This document shows, one piece after another, positions 7,492 through 16,568 of a stretch of 37,536 nt of DNA. This DNA comes from Pelagibacteraceae bacterium AG-447-N18 (GTDB lineage: Bacteria; Pseudomonadota; Alphaproteobacteria; Pelagibacterales; Pelagibacteraceae). The stretch covers positions 1 to 37,536 of the forward strand of contig QCQE01000012.1 of NCBI GenBank assembly GCA_003212275.1. Direction: 5' to 3'. A program made the translations under genes and the position numbers. Position 1 is the first letter of the stretch, and the number at the start of each line of letters is the position of its first letter. Below the pieces are notes generated by a model. That model worked only from the letters and a program-made list of their open reading frames with translations, did no database searches and had not been told where the DNA came from.

Positions 7492-9175
7492 TAAAAATTC
7501 ACAAATTATTTTAGAGGATAATCGTAATGATTTTTCTTTTAAAAAAAATAAGTCTAATATTAATATTTCATTTAATAGGATTTCATTTATTTTTTTTATC
7601 TTTTTTATAATTTTTATAATTTTTTCTATACACTTAGTACATCTTGGCTCTAGAGATTCCAAAAAAGCAATAAATGAAAATTTGACTAGTACTTCCAATA
7701 AACTTTATAGAGCAGACATAATTGATAGAAATGGAAAATACCTAAGCAAGACAGTAAGCTCAATTGATATTGGCATAAGCACAAGAAAAGTTATTGATAA
7801 AAAAAAGTTATTAATAAATCTAAAATATATTTTTCCCAATAAAGATTTTGTCAAAATTCAAAATCAATTGAATAATAAAAAATTTTTTTACTTAGAAAAA
7901 AAAATATCTGAAGAAAATTATGAAAAGGTAATGAAACTAGGTGACAAATCAATCCAACCTGAGGAAAAATTAACAAGAATTTATCCTGAAAAAAACTTAT
8001 TTAGTCATATTCTTGGTCAAATTGATAATGATAATAACGGAGTCTCAGGTCTGGAAAAATCATTAGACAAAATTTTAAGAAGTAGTAAAGAACCTATTCA
8101 ATTAACAGTTGACAAAGACATCCAATTTTTAATCAGAGAAGAGTTAATTAAATTCAACAAAATTTTTAATACCATTGGAAGTGCTGCAATTTTGATGGAT
8201 GTAAATAATGGTGAAATACTATCTTTAGTTTCTCTTCCTGATTTTGATCCAAATCAGAGAGAGAAAATCTCAGATTCAAATTATATAAATAGAGTCACTA
8301 AAGGTGTCTATGAATTTGGATCTGTATTTAAAACTTTCACATTAGCTGCTGCTCTTGATGAAAAAATTATTACTGCTGAAACGGAATATGTTGATTTGCC
8401 AAAATCTCTTATGTGTGCAGGATTTCCGATAAGAGAATACGACAAAAAAATCCCATCCAATCTTACTGCTGAACAAATACTAGTTCGTTCTGGTAATATA
8501 GGATCAGTTAGAATTGCTCAGCAAGTGGGCGAAGAAAAATTTAAGTCATTTTTATCAAAGATTGGTATTTTAGAAAAAATTGACTTTGATATTGAGGAAG
8601 TAGGAAAACCAATACAATTCAATTGGGGAAAATGTCCACTTGCTACAGCATCATTTGGTCATGGCATTACAACTACATTGCTTCAATTAGCTAAGGCTTA
8701 TTCTATTATTGTTAATGGGGGTTATCAAATAAAACCAAAGTTGGTCAAAAATAACAAAAATGAAAAAAAAGAAAAAATTTTAAGTCAAGACTTATCAAGA
8801 GAAATTTTACCAATTTTGAGAAAAATTGTTTCAACAAAAGATGGAACTGCATCACTAGCAAATGTAAATGGATATGAAATTGGTGGTAAAACAGGAACAG
8901 CCGAAAAAAGTGTGGATGGAGAGTATTCAAATAAGAAGATTAATTCTTTTGTGTCAGTATTCCCAACATCTAAACCAAAATTTGTTTTAGCCGTTATGTT
9001 GGATGAACCAAAAATAAATGAAAACTATATTTATCATTATAGAGATGGATCAAACATAAAGTATAAAGGGACACCTTTTAATACTGCTGGATGGACAACA
9101 GTTGAAACTACGGGTCAAATTGTTGAAAAAATTGGGCCTATTTTAGCCACAAAATATAGTGAATTTAATTTCTAA
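7484..9175 (+). CDS. ftsI: Septal peptidoglycan transpeptidase FtsI (PBP3, class B)
   Basis: Cross-links septal peptidoglycan as partner of the FtsW glycosyltransferase. A cytoplasmic tail of about 30 residues precedes a single membrane anchor (about 33-53), then the pedestal domain with YRADIIDRNGKYLSKTV. The transpeptidase motifs are intact: SxxK at Ser280-Lys283 (GSVFKTF), SxN at 336-338 (SGN) and KTGT at 469-472 (GGKTGTAEKS). The length of 563 is normal for the family. It overlaps ftsL by 8 bases and abuts the murE-murF gene with no gap (stop 9173-9175, ATG 9176). Confidence 0.96.
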   Translation: MSNKNSQIILEDNRNDFSFKKNKSNINISFNRISFIFFIFFIIFIIFSIHLVHLGSRDSKKAINENLTSTSNKLYRADIIDRNGKYLSKTVSSIDIGISTRKVIDKKKLLINLKYIFPNKDFVKIQNQLNNKKFFYLEKKISEENYEKVMKLGDKSIQPEEKLTRIYPEKNLFSHILGQIDNDNNGVSGLEKSLDKILRSSKEPIQLTVDKDIQFLIREELIKFNKIFNTIGSAAILMDVNNGEILSLVSLPDFDPNQREKISDSNYINRVTKGVYEFGSVFKTFTLAAALDEKIITAETEYVDLPKSLMCAGFPIREYDKKIPSNLTAEQILVRSGNIGSVRIAQQVGEEKFKSFLSKIGILEKIDFDIEEVGKPIQFNWGKCPLATASFGHGITTTLLQLAKAYSIIVNGGYQIKPKLVKNNKNEKKEKILSQDLSREILPILRKIVSTKDGTASLANVNGYEIGGKTGTAEKSVDGEYSNKKINSFVSVFPTSKPKFVLAVMLDEPKINENYIYHYRDGSNIKYKGTPFNTAGWTTVETTGQIVEKIGPILATKYSEFNF

Positions 9176-12019
9176 ATGTTACTTAAAGATTATTTCCCAA
9201 ATATTGAAAAAAAATTTGAAAAGACTTTTTTTTCTAACATCTGTTTTGAGAGTTCAAAAGTAAAAAAGGATGATGTCTTTTTTGCGATTAAAGGCACAAA
9301 TTTTGATGGAAATAATTTCATATTAGATGCAATAAAAAAAGGTTCAAAAATTATAGTAACTGAAAAAAAAATAACAAAATTTCCAAATGGAGTATTAATT
9401 ATTCATTCAAAAAATGTGAGAAAATTATTAGCTGAAGTTTCATTTAAAATTTATAATAAAAAACCAACAAATCTAATAGCAATTACAGGAACTAATGGAA
9501 AGTCTTCCGTAGCTGATTTTTATTATCAAATATTAAAATTTAATAAAAGAAAAGTTGCATCAATTGGAACTTTGGGTGTTAAATCAAACAACAAATATAT
9601 CAATTTATCTAATACAACCATCGACCCAATTCAATTGGGGAAGATATTAAATTATCTTAAAAATCAGAAAGTAGATGATGTAATATTGGAAGCTTCAAGT
9701 CATGGTTTAAGACAAAATAGGTTAGATGGTTTAAAATTTAATTCAGGAATATTTACAAATTTATCTCAAGATCATTTAGATTATCATAAAAATTTAAAAG
9801 ATTATTTAATCGCAAAACTCTATCTTTTTGATAAACTTATATCTATTAAAGGCAATGTAATTACTGATGAAAAAATACCTGAATTTAGAAAAATAAAAAA
9901 AATTGCATTAAAGAGAAATTTAAAGATTTATTCTATAAATAATCCCAAAAATCATTTTAAAATTTTATCTCATTATTTTGTAGGTGAGAAACAAATGTTA
10001 ATAATCAAATATAAAAACTTAATCAAAAATATTAAGCTCAATCTTATAGGCAAAATACAACTCAAGAACATAATGATGGCAATGATAGCTGCTCAAAATA
10101 GTAATCTAAGTTTAAATAAAATTTTGGGAGTTATTCCAAAAATAAAATCTGTTGAAGGAAGACTAGAAAAAATTGGCAATATTAAAAATAAATCTAAAGT
10201 TATCTTGGATTACGCACACACACCAGATGCATTAAAAACATGTCTTCTTTCACTAAGAGAGCAATTTCCTAATAAAAAAATCGTTCTTTTGTTTGGTTGT
10301 GGTGGAAATAGAGATCAAAATAAAAGATCAAAAATGGGTAAAATAGCTTCATTATATGCTGATCAAATATATTTGACAGACGATAATCCTAGACTGGAAA
10401 ATCCTAATAAAATTAGAAAAGATATTAAAAGAGGGATAAATAGTAAAAAAATATCAGAAATTTCTGATAGAGCAAAGGCAATTTCTGAAGCGGTTAAAAA
10501 TTTAACCACAGGCAATATCTTATTAGTTGCTGGCAAAGGTCATGAAAAAATTCAAGAAATTGGTAATCGTAAAATTTATTTTTCAGATAAAAAAATAATT
10601 TTAAACGCAATTAAATTAAAAAATTTGAATTTATCAAATAATTTGAAATTAAATATTATTAAAGAGTCATCTGGTGATAAAAAATTAAATACAAATTTAA
10701 CTCTGGGACAAGCTAGAATTAATTCAAAAGAAGTTAAAAAAAATGACATTTTTTTCGCTATACGAGGTAGGAAAAATGATGGAAATAAGTTTATAGAAGA
10801 AGCTCTGAAGAAAAAAGCTTCCATAGTAGTTGTAAATAAAATTAAAAAAAAATTAGATTATAAAAAACAAATAAAAGTAACAGATTCATTGAAATTTTTG
10901 ACCGAAACATCAACAATTTTCAGAGAGAATATAGATGCAAAGATAATTGCAATAACAGGGAGCTGTGGAAAAACTACACTTAAGGAATTATTAGGCAAAA
11001 CTTTAAAAAAAATTTCTAAAACAACTATTTCCCCAAAATCTTATAATAACAAATATGGGGTTCCATTAAGTCTTTTTAATTTGAGTAAGAACGATAATTA
11101 TGGAGTTTTGGAAGTTGGCATGGATAAAAAAGGGGAAATTGATTATTTGTCAAAAATTATCAAACCAGACATAAGTGTTATAACCAATATAAATTATGCT
11201 CATGCTAAAAATTTTAAGAATATAAAAGATATTGCACTTGCAAAATCTGAAATAATTTCAAATACGAAACCAAATGGTTATGTGATTTTAAATGCAGATG
11301 ATAATTTTTTTAGATTACATCAAAAAATAGCTACCAAAAATAATATTAATACAATTTCATTTGGGATCAAAAATCATAAATCTGATGTGAAGTTAATTAA
11401 TATTATTAAAATTAATAATAATTTTAAAATAAATATCAAAGCTAAAGATTTTAACAAAAGTTTTGTGATTTCTAATAATTTTCAAAATAATATTTATAAT
11501 ATTTTAGCTACTTTAGCGGTAATGGGTATTAATATTGATATTACAAAATTAGATAAAAAAGTTTTTTTTAATTTTATAACTCCCCAAGGGAGAGGAGATT
11601 TATCAAGAATAAAAATAAATAAAAAAAACATAAACCTAATAGATGAAAGTTATAATTCAAATCCTTTATCTCTTAAATCTGCAATATTAAATTATGATAA
11701 AGTAAAGAGCAAAAAATTCAAAAAGTATCTTTTACTTGGTGATATGTTAGAACTTGGAACTCATTCCAAAAAACTTCACCAGTCAATTGTTCCAATAATT
11801 AATAAAACAAAAATTGATAAAATTTTCTTAAAGGGAAACTATATAAGTCAAATATTCAAAAAGATTGTAAAATCAAAAAGAGGTAAAGTTTTTAGAACCA
11901 ACTCTCAAATGATTAAATTTATTAAAAATGATTTGAATAATAACGATTATTTAATGGTTAAAGCCTCAAATGCGACAGGTTTTAATAAGATGATAAATGA
12001 TTTAAAAGGAATTAAGTAG
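9176..12019 (+). CDS. murE-murF: Fused MurE-MurF: UDP-MurNAc-tripeptide synthetase and UDP-MurNAc-pentapeptide synthetase in one chain
   Basis: A single uninterrupted frame of 947 residues holding two Mur ligases. The N-terminal half (1 to about 480) is MurE, with ATP loop GTNGKS at 105-110, TTIDP, the HLDYHKN segment, the LIAKLYLFD lysine expected to be carbamylated, and DNPR at 403-406. In known MurE enzymes DNPR marks use of meso-diaminopimelate. The C-terminal half (about 500-947) is MurF, with ATP loop GSCGKTT at 595-601, SPKSYNNKYGVPLS, VLEVGMDKKGEI, and DESYNSNPLS, adding D-Ala-D-Ala. A Lys/Asn-rich linker around 480-505 joins them. Usually these are separate adjacent genes. The gene abuts ftsI before it and mraY after it, so no space remains for independent translation signals. 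Confidence 0.94.
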   Translation: MLLKDYFPNIEKKFEKTFFSNICFESSKVKKDDVFFAIKGTNFDGNNFILDAIKKGSKIIVTEKKITKFPNGVLIIHSKNVRKLLAEVSFKIYNKKPTNLIAITGTNGKSSVADFYYQILKFNKRKVASIGTLGVKSNNKYINLSNTTIDPIQLGKILNYLKNQKVDDVILEASSHGLRQNRLDGLKFNSGIFTNLSQDHLDYHKNLKDYLIAKLYLFDKLISIKGNVITDEKIPEFRKIKKIALKRNLKIYSINNPKNHFKILSHYFVGEKQMLIIKYKNLIKNIKLNLIGKIQLKNIMMAMIAAQNSNLSLNKILGVIPKIKSVEGRLEKIGNIKNKSKVILDYAHTPDALKTCLLSLREQFPNKKIVLLFGCGGNRDQNKRSKMGKIASLYADQIYLTDDNPRLENPNKIRKDIKRGINSKKISEISDRAKAISEAVKNLTTGNILLVAGKGHEKIQEIGNRKIYFSDKKIILNAIKLKNLNLSNNLKLNIIKESSGDKKLNTNLTLGQARINSKEVKKNDIFFAIRGRKNDGNKFIEEALKKKASIVVVNKIKKKLDYKKQIKVTDSLKFLTETSTIFRENIDAKIIAITGSCGKTTLKELLGKTLKKISKTTISPKSYNNKYGVPLSLFNLSKNDNYGVLEVGMDKKGEIDYLSKIIKPDISVITNINYAHAKNFKNIKDIALAKSEIISNTKPNGYVILNADDNFFRLHQKIATKNNINTISFGIKNHKSDVKLINIIKINNNFKINIKAKDFNKSFVISNNFQNNIYNILATLAVMGINIDITKLDKKVFFNFITPQGRGDLSRIKINKKNINLIDESYNSNPLSLKSAILNYDKVKSKKFKKYLLLGDMLELGTHSKKLHQSIVPIINKTKIDKIFLKGNYISQIFKKIVKSKRGKVFRTNSQMIKFIKNDLNNNDYLMVKASNATGFNKMINDLKGIK

Positions 12020-13105
12020 ATGCTTTATCAATTTTTATTAAACTATGTAGATACTTTTGGATTTTTGAATGTTTTTAAATACTTAACTTTCAGAACTGGT
12101 TTATCTGTTTTCACATCACTCATAATAGTTTTAATAATTGGAGGGCCGTTTATAAAATTCTTCTCAAACCAAAAAATTTTAAATCCTATAAGAGATGACG
12201 GACCTGAAGATCATATAATTAAAAAAATTGGTACACCAACTATGGGTGGATTAATTATTCTATTAGGTTTACTCACTTCAGTAATTATGTGGGCAGACTT
12301 ATCAAATATTAATATTTTGTTTTGTGTGTACGTTGCTGTTTCATTTGGACTTTTAGGAGCATTTGACGATTATAAAAAGATTAAGTATAGTAACTCTTCA
12401 GGAATTTCATCTAAATTTAAAATAATTTTACAAATTGTATTATCAATTATTGGTGTTGTTATTTATGTAAATTTTATAGATTACCAAAATATAACTAATT
12501 TATATTTTCCATTTTTTAAAAACTTAATAATTAATCTTGGTTGGTTTTTTATTCCTTTTGCAATATTTGTAATTATTGGTTCATCTAATGCTGTTAATTT
12601 GACAGATGGTTTAGATGGTTTGGCAACTGTTCCAGTAATTTTGGTGGCAGCATGCTTTGCATTTATTAGTTATGTAACTGGTAATATTGTATTTTCAGAT
12701 TATTTACAAATTCCTTATATAGAGGGAACTGGAGAGGTAGCAATATTTTGTGGAGCTATAATAGGTTCATGTCTTGGATTTTTATGGTTTAACGCACCCC
12801 CAGCTAAAATTTTTATGGGCGATACTGGTTCATTGTCTTTAGGAGGGTCTTTAGGAGCTGTTGGAATAATAACAAAACATGAAATAGTTTTAGCAATCAC
12901 CGGAGGACTTTTTGTATTGGAAGCGGTTTCTGTAATGGTTCAAGTTATTTCATTTAAACTTACTGGAAAAAGAATTTTTAAGATGGCTCCTATCCACCAT
13001 CACTTTGAGAAAAAAGGTTGGCCAGAATCGACTGTTGTAATAAGGTTTTGGATCATTTCTATAATTCTTGCAATGATAGGATTAGCTACTTTAAAATTGA
13101 GATGA
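12020..13105 (+). CDS. mraY: Phospho-N-acetylmuramoyl-pentapeptide transferase MraY
   Basis: Integral membrane enzyme that transfers phospho-MurNAc-pentapeptide to undecaprenyl phosphate, making lipid I. The 361 residues are mostly hydrophobic, consistent with about ten membrane helices. Family motifs are present in order: GTPTMGGL, the catalytic-type AFDDYKKI, NLTDGLDGLA, FMGDTGSLSLGG and APIHHHFEKKGW. The length is usual. The ATG directly follows the murE-murF stop with no gap, and the stop overlaps the murD start in an ATGA. Confidence 0.97.
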   Translation: MLYQFLLNYVDTFGFLNVFKYLTFRTGLSVFTSLIIVLIIGGPFIKFFSNQKILNPIRDDGPEDHIIKKIGTPTMGGLIILLGLLTSVIMWADLSNINILFCVYVAVSFGLLGAFDDYKKIKYSNSSGISSKFKIILQIVLSIIGVVIYVNFIDYQNITNLYFPFFKNLIINLGWFFIPFAIFVIIGSSNAVNLTDGLDGLATVPVILVAACFAFISYVTGNIVFSDYLQIPYIEGTGEVAIFCGAIIGSCLGFLWFNAPPAKIFMGDTGSLSLGGSLGAVGIITKHEIVLAITGGLFVLEAVSVMVQVISFKLTGKRIFKMAPIHHHFEKKGWPESTVVIRFWIISIILAMIGLATLKLR

Positions 13106-14388
13106 AAAAAAAAATTGAAAATATTTTTTTGAAAAAAAAAATATTAATCTATGGTCTTGGAAAAAGTGGAATATCTTCTTTTAGATTTTTAAGGAATAAA
13201 GCTGATATTTATCTATTTGATGATTTAAAAAACACCCATCCAAAACAAATTTCTAAATTAAAATTATTAAAAATAAAATTTGATATAATCATTATTAGCC
13301 CAGGTATCAATATTTTTAATTGTAAATTATCTAAATTTCTAAAACTTAATAAGAAAAAAATTTATACAGATTTAGATGTATTTTTTACTTTTTTTAAAAA
13401 TAAATGCATTACTATTACAGGTACCAATGGAAAATCTACTACTGCTAAAATTTTACATGAAGTTTTAAAAGATCAAAAAAAAGATGTGAGACTTATTGGA
13501 AATATTGGAAATCCTCCATTAAATGAAAAAAAAATATCCAAAAATACAATTTTTGTGATAGAGGCATCTTCTTACCAGCTAGATTACAGTCAGTTATTTA
13601 GTTCAAAATATTCAATAATCTTGAATATTAAACCTGATCATCTTGAAAGACATAAAACTCTTCAAAATTATGTTGATGCAAAATTTAAACTTTTAGATTC
13701 TCAATCTAAAAGTTGTTTAGCATTTGTAAAAGATGATGACGTGCTAATTTCGAGAAAATTAAAAACTAAAAAATTTTATTGTAAAATTGTTAAAGTAAAT
13801 ACAAAAAAAAATTACAATGATTTTCTGGAAATCAAAAATAAATATTTTTTAACTGAGTCAAATAGAGAAAATCTATCTTTTATTATAGAATTGGCAAAAA
13901 AATTAAAACTAAAAAACTATCTTTTACAAAAAACGATAAAAAATTTTAAGGGTTTGAAATATCGCCAACAAATTATTCTTAAAAAGAAGAATCTCACTAT
14001 TATAAATGACTCAAAATCTACCAGTTTCTCATCTTCTGTCGGAATGTTTAAAAAAGGCTCCAACATATTATGGTTATTGGGTGGTATTTATAAAAAAGGT
14101 GACAAATTAGAATTAAAAAAAAAAGATTTAAGTAATGTTACCGCTTTTATTTATGGAGAAAATAAAAATCTTTTTATCAAACAGCTTAGAAGTAAAGTAA
14201 AATTTAAAAATTATATAAATTTAGAAGATGCAGTAAAAAATGTTTTTTCTATAATCAAAACAAAAAGATCTATTAAATATACGATATTATTTAGCCCTTG
14301 TGCAGCGTCGTTTGATAGTTTTAAAAACTTCGAAGAAAGAGGTTTATATTTTAATCGATTAGTAAAAAGATTTATGTATGGAAAATAA
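13102..14388 (+). CDS. murD: UDP-N-acetylmuramoylalanine-D-glutamate ligase MurD
   Basis: Cytoplasmic Mur ligase that adds D-glutamate to UDP-MurNAc-L-Ala. I start it at ATG 13102, which makes a 4-base ATGA overlap with mraY; an upstream in-frame ATG at 13018 would only lengthen the overlap. The 428 residues begin with a Rossmann-like ILIYGLGKSG. The ATP loop TGTNGKST is near residue 110, then IGNIGNPP, VIEASSYQLDY and NIKPDHLERHKT in the central domain, and INDSKSTSFSSS in the C-terminal domain. It is slightly shorter than the E. coli protein. It overlaps ftsW by 11 bases. Confidence 0.95.
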   Translation: MKKKIENIFLKKKILIYGLGKSGISSFRFLRNKADIYLFDDLKNTHPKQISKLKLLKIKFDIIIISPGINIFNCKLSKFLKLNKKKIYTDLDVFFTFFKNKCITITGTNGKSTTAKILHEVLKDQKKDVRLIGNIGNPPLNEKKISKNTIFVIEASSYQLDYSQLFSSKYSIILNIKPDHLERHKTLQNYVDAKFKLLDSQSKSCLAFVKDDDVLISRKLKTKKFYCKIVKVNTKKNYNDFLEIKNKYFLTESNRENLSFIIELAKKLKLKNYLLQKTIKNFKGLKYRQQIILKKKNLTIINDSKSTSFSSSVGMFKKGSNILWLLGGIYKKGDKLELKKKDLSNVTAFIYGENKNLFIKQLRSKVKFKNYINLEDAVKNVFSIIKTKRSIKYTILFSPCAASFDSFKNFEERGLYFNRLVKRFMYGK

Positions 14389-15502
14389 GAATACTTTATT
14401 TGGTATTTATTATGATTGGTGGAAAAATATTGATAAGTTTCTTTTTTCACTGATTATTTTATTATTTTTAATAGGTCTATTTTTTTCCTTAGTTTCCACA
14501 TCATTAATTGCCTCTGATAAATTAGATACAAATGATTACCAATTTTTTTTTAAACATTTAGTTTTTATTTTGTTAGGGATAATTATAATTTTTGTATTAT
14601 CTTCAATCAAAAAAGAAAAACTTCTAAAATATTCTTCTCTATTCTTTTTCTTATCATTAATATTTTTAATTTTGGTGCCTATAATTGGAGTAGAAGTTAA
14701 GGGTTCAAAAAGATGGATAGATTTATACTTATTACCTAGATTTCAACCGATAGAATTAGTTAAGCCATTTCTTATCATTTTTATTAGCTTGATATTGTGT
14801 AGCCAGAAATTTAGCAACATTTACATAAAGTATTTATTTTCTTTTATGATTACTTTAGGTATTGCCTTATTACTATCATTACAGCCAGATATAGGACAAA
14901 CTCTTTTAGTTTTTTTTAGTTGGTCAGTTTTAATTTTTACTTCGGGTGCAAGTTTATTTTTGCTTTTTTTTTTATTTTCATCAATTATTTTAATATTTTT
15001 TTACTTAATTTTTTTTGTTTCAAAATTTACATACATTAAAAATAGATTAATATCTTTTTTAGATTCTGAAACTGGAACTTACAATTTTCAATCAGACAAA
15101 GCTTTAGAATCTATTACTAGTGGAGGCTTTTTTGGGAAAGGTATAGGAGAGGGGACTTTAAAAAATAGAGTTCCAGAGGCTCATACAGATTATATCATTT
15201 CAGTAATTTCTGAGGAGTTTGGTGTAATTGCCATAATTTTAATCTTTTTATTATTTTTAGTATTTATTTACTCAGTGTTTAAAAAAGTTAATTTTGAAAA
15301 TAATGAAACTATTAAATTAATTTTAGTTGGATCTATAAGCCTTATATTAATGCAAACTATAATTCATATTGGAGTAAATATCAGATTATTTCCTACAACT
15401 GGTATGACATTACCATTTATAAGTTATGGTGGTTCCTCAATAATTAGTGTTTCAATTTTATCTGGAATAATTTTGAACTTTACAAAAAGAAATCTTAATT
15501 AA
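14378..15502 (+). CDS. ftsW: Septal peptidoglycan glycosyltransferase FtsW (SEDS family)
   Basis: Polytopic membrane protein that polymerises lipid II at the septum with FtsI. The 374 residues have about ten hydrophobic segments. Family marks are GSKRWIDL followed by QPIELVKPFLI, QPDIGQTLLVF, the large extracellular loop with GGFFGKGIGEGTLKNRVPEAHTD, and the C-terminal LFPTTGMTLPFISYGGSS. It overlaps murD by 11 bases and is followed after a single base by murG. Its place between murD and murG favours FtsW over RodA. Confidence 0.96.
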   Translation: MENKNTLFGIYYDWWKNIDKFLFSLIILLFLIGLFFSLVSTSLIASDKLDTNDYQFFFKHLVFILLGIIIIFVLSSIKKEKLLKYSSLFFFLSLIFLILVPIIGVEVKGSKRWIDLYLLPRFQPIELVKPFLIIFISLILCSQKFSNIYIKYLFSFMITLGIALLLSLQPDIGQTLLVFFSWSVLIFTSGASLFLLFFLFSSIILIFFYLIFFVSKFTYIKNRLISFLDSETGTYNFQSDKALESITSGGFFGKGIGEGTLKNRVPEAHTDYIISVISEEFGVIAIILIFLLFLVFIYSVFKKVNFENNETIKLILVGSISLILMQTIIHIGVNIRLFPTTGMTLPFISYGGSSIISVSILSGIILNFTKRNLN

Positions 15503-15503
15503 A

Positions 15504-16568
15504 ATGAATAAAAATTACTTGATAACAACAGGAGGATCAGGGGGCCATGTAATGCCCGCAGTAATACTTTATGAACATTTATCTAGAGATGCAAAAGTAA
15601 TAATCACAACTGATAAGAGGGGTTTAAAATATTTAAATGATGGAGATTATCAATTAAGAATTATTGATACCCCAAGGTTAAATAATATATTTTTATTTCC
15701 AGTCAATTTAATATTAGTAATTATACTGACAATAAAATCGTTTTTATTATTAAAAAAAAATAATATTGAAAAATTATTTTCTACTGGGGGTTATATGTCT
15801 CTTCCATTGTTGTTAGCAGCAAAATTCTTAAAGTTAAAGATTTACCTCTTAGAACCCAATCAAGTTTTGGGTAGAGCAAATAAATTTTTTTTAAGCTCAT
15901 GTAAAAAAATAATTTGTTACAAAGAAAAAATAAAAAATTTTCCACCAAAATATAAAAGTAAAATTGAAACTATATTTCCTTTGGTAAGAGAAAAATTTTA
16001 TACTTTAAAACAAAAAAATTTTAACCATCAAAAATTAGATTTATTGATTGTCGGAGGAAGTCAAGGAGCGAATATCTTTGATATAAATCTCAAAAATAAA
16101 ATTGTTAATATTTCAAAAAAACACTCAATTAGAGTTTTACATCAAACAAATGAAAAAAATATTCTCAATTTAAAAAATTTCTATGAAAAAAATAATGTTG
16201 AATGTTTAATCTTCAGTTTTAATAAAAACTTTGAAGAAATAATTAATAATTCAGATGTATGTATAACTAGATCAGGTGCTTCAACTTTAGCTGAATTATC
16301 TTTATTAAACATACCATTTATCGCAGTGCCATTACCAAATTCTAAGGACAATCATCAATTTGAAAATGCTTTATTTTATAAAGAAAAAGAATGTTGTTGG
16401 ATGCTCAATCAAGAGACATTTGAGGATAATATTGAGCAACTTTTGAACAATATATTATCTAATAATTCTGAATTTTTACAAAAAAAAGAAAATTTAAAAA
16501 AATTAAATTACAAAAACACTTGGATTAATGTACATCAAAAAATATTAAATATAATTAATGAAAATTGA
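15504..16568 (+). CDS. murG: UDP-GlcNAc:lipid I N-acetylglucosaminyltransferase MurG
   Basis: Peripheral GT-B glycosyltransferase that makes lipid II on the inner face of the membrane. The 354 residues start with the glycine-rich GGSGGHVMPAVIL loop near residue 10. Then come STGGYMSLPLLLAAKF, EPNQVLGRANKF (lipid I side), LLIVGGSQGANIFD at the start of the second domain, and the UDP-GlcNAc binding stretch SGASTLAELSLLNIPFIAVP with DNHQFENA. The length is normal. It overlaps murC by 11 bases. Confidence 0.96.
   Translation: MNKNYLITTGGSGGHVMPAVILYEHLSRDAKVIITTDKRGLKYLNDGDYQLRIIDTPRLNNIFLFPVNLILVIILTIKSFLLLKKNNIEKLFSTGGYMSLPLLLAAKFLKLKIYLLEPNQVLGRANKFFLSSCKKIICYKEKIKNFPPKYKSKIETIFPLVREKFYTLKQKNFNHQKLDLLIVGGSQGANIFDINLKNKIVNISKKHSIRVLHQTNEKNILNLKNFYEKNNVECLIFSFNKNFEEIINNSDVCITRSGASTLAELSLLNIPFIAVPLPNSKDNHQFENALFYKEKECCWMLNQETFEDNIEQLLNNILSNNSEFLQKKENLKKLNYKNTWINVHQKILNIINEN

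Noticed and set aside
10560-10720. The MurE-MurF joint as an artefact of a lost stop codon
   Set aside because: The linker reads as ordinary coding sequence with no internal start preceded by a ribosome site, and both flanking domains are intact. A sequencing error cannot be fully ruled out from one sequence.
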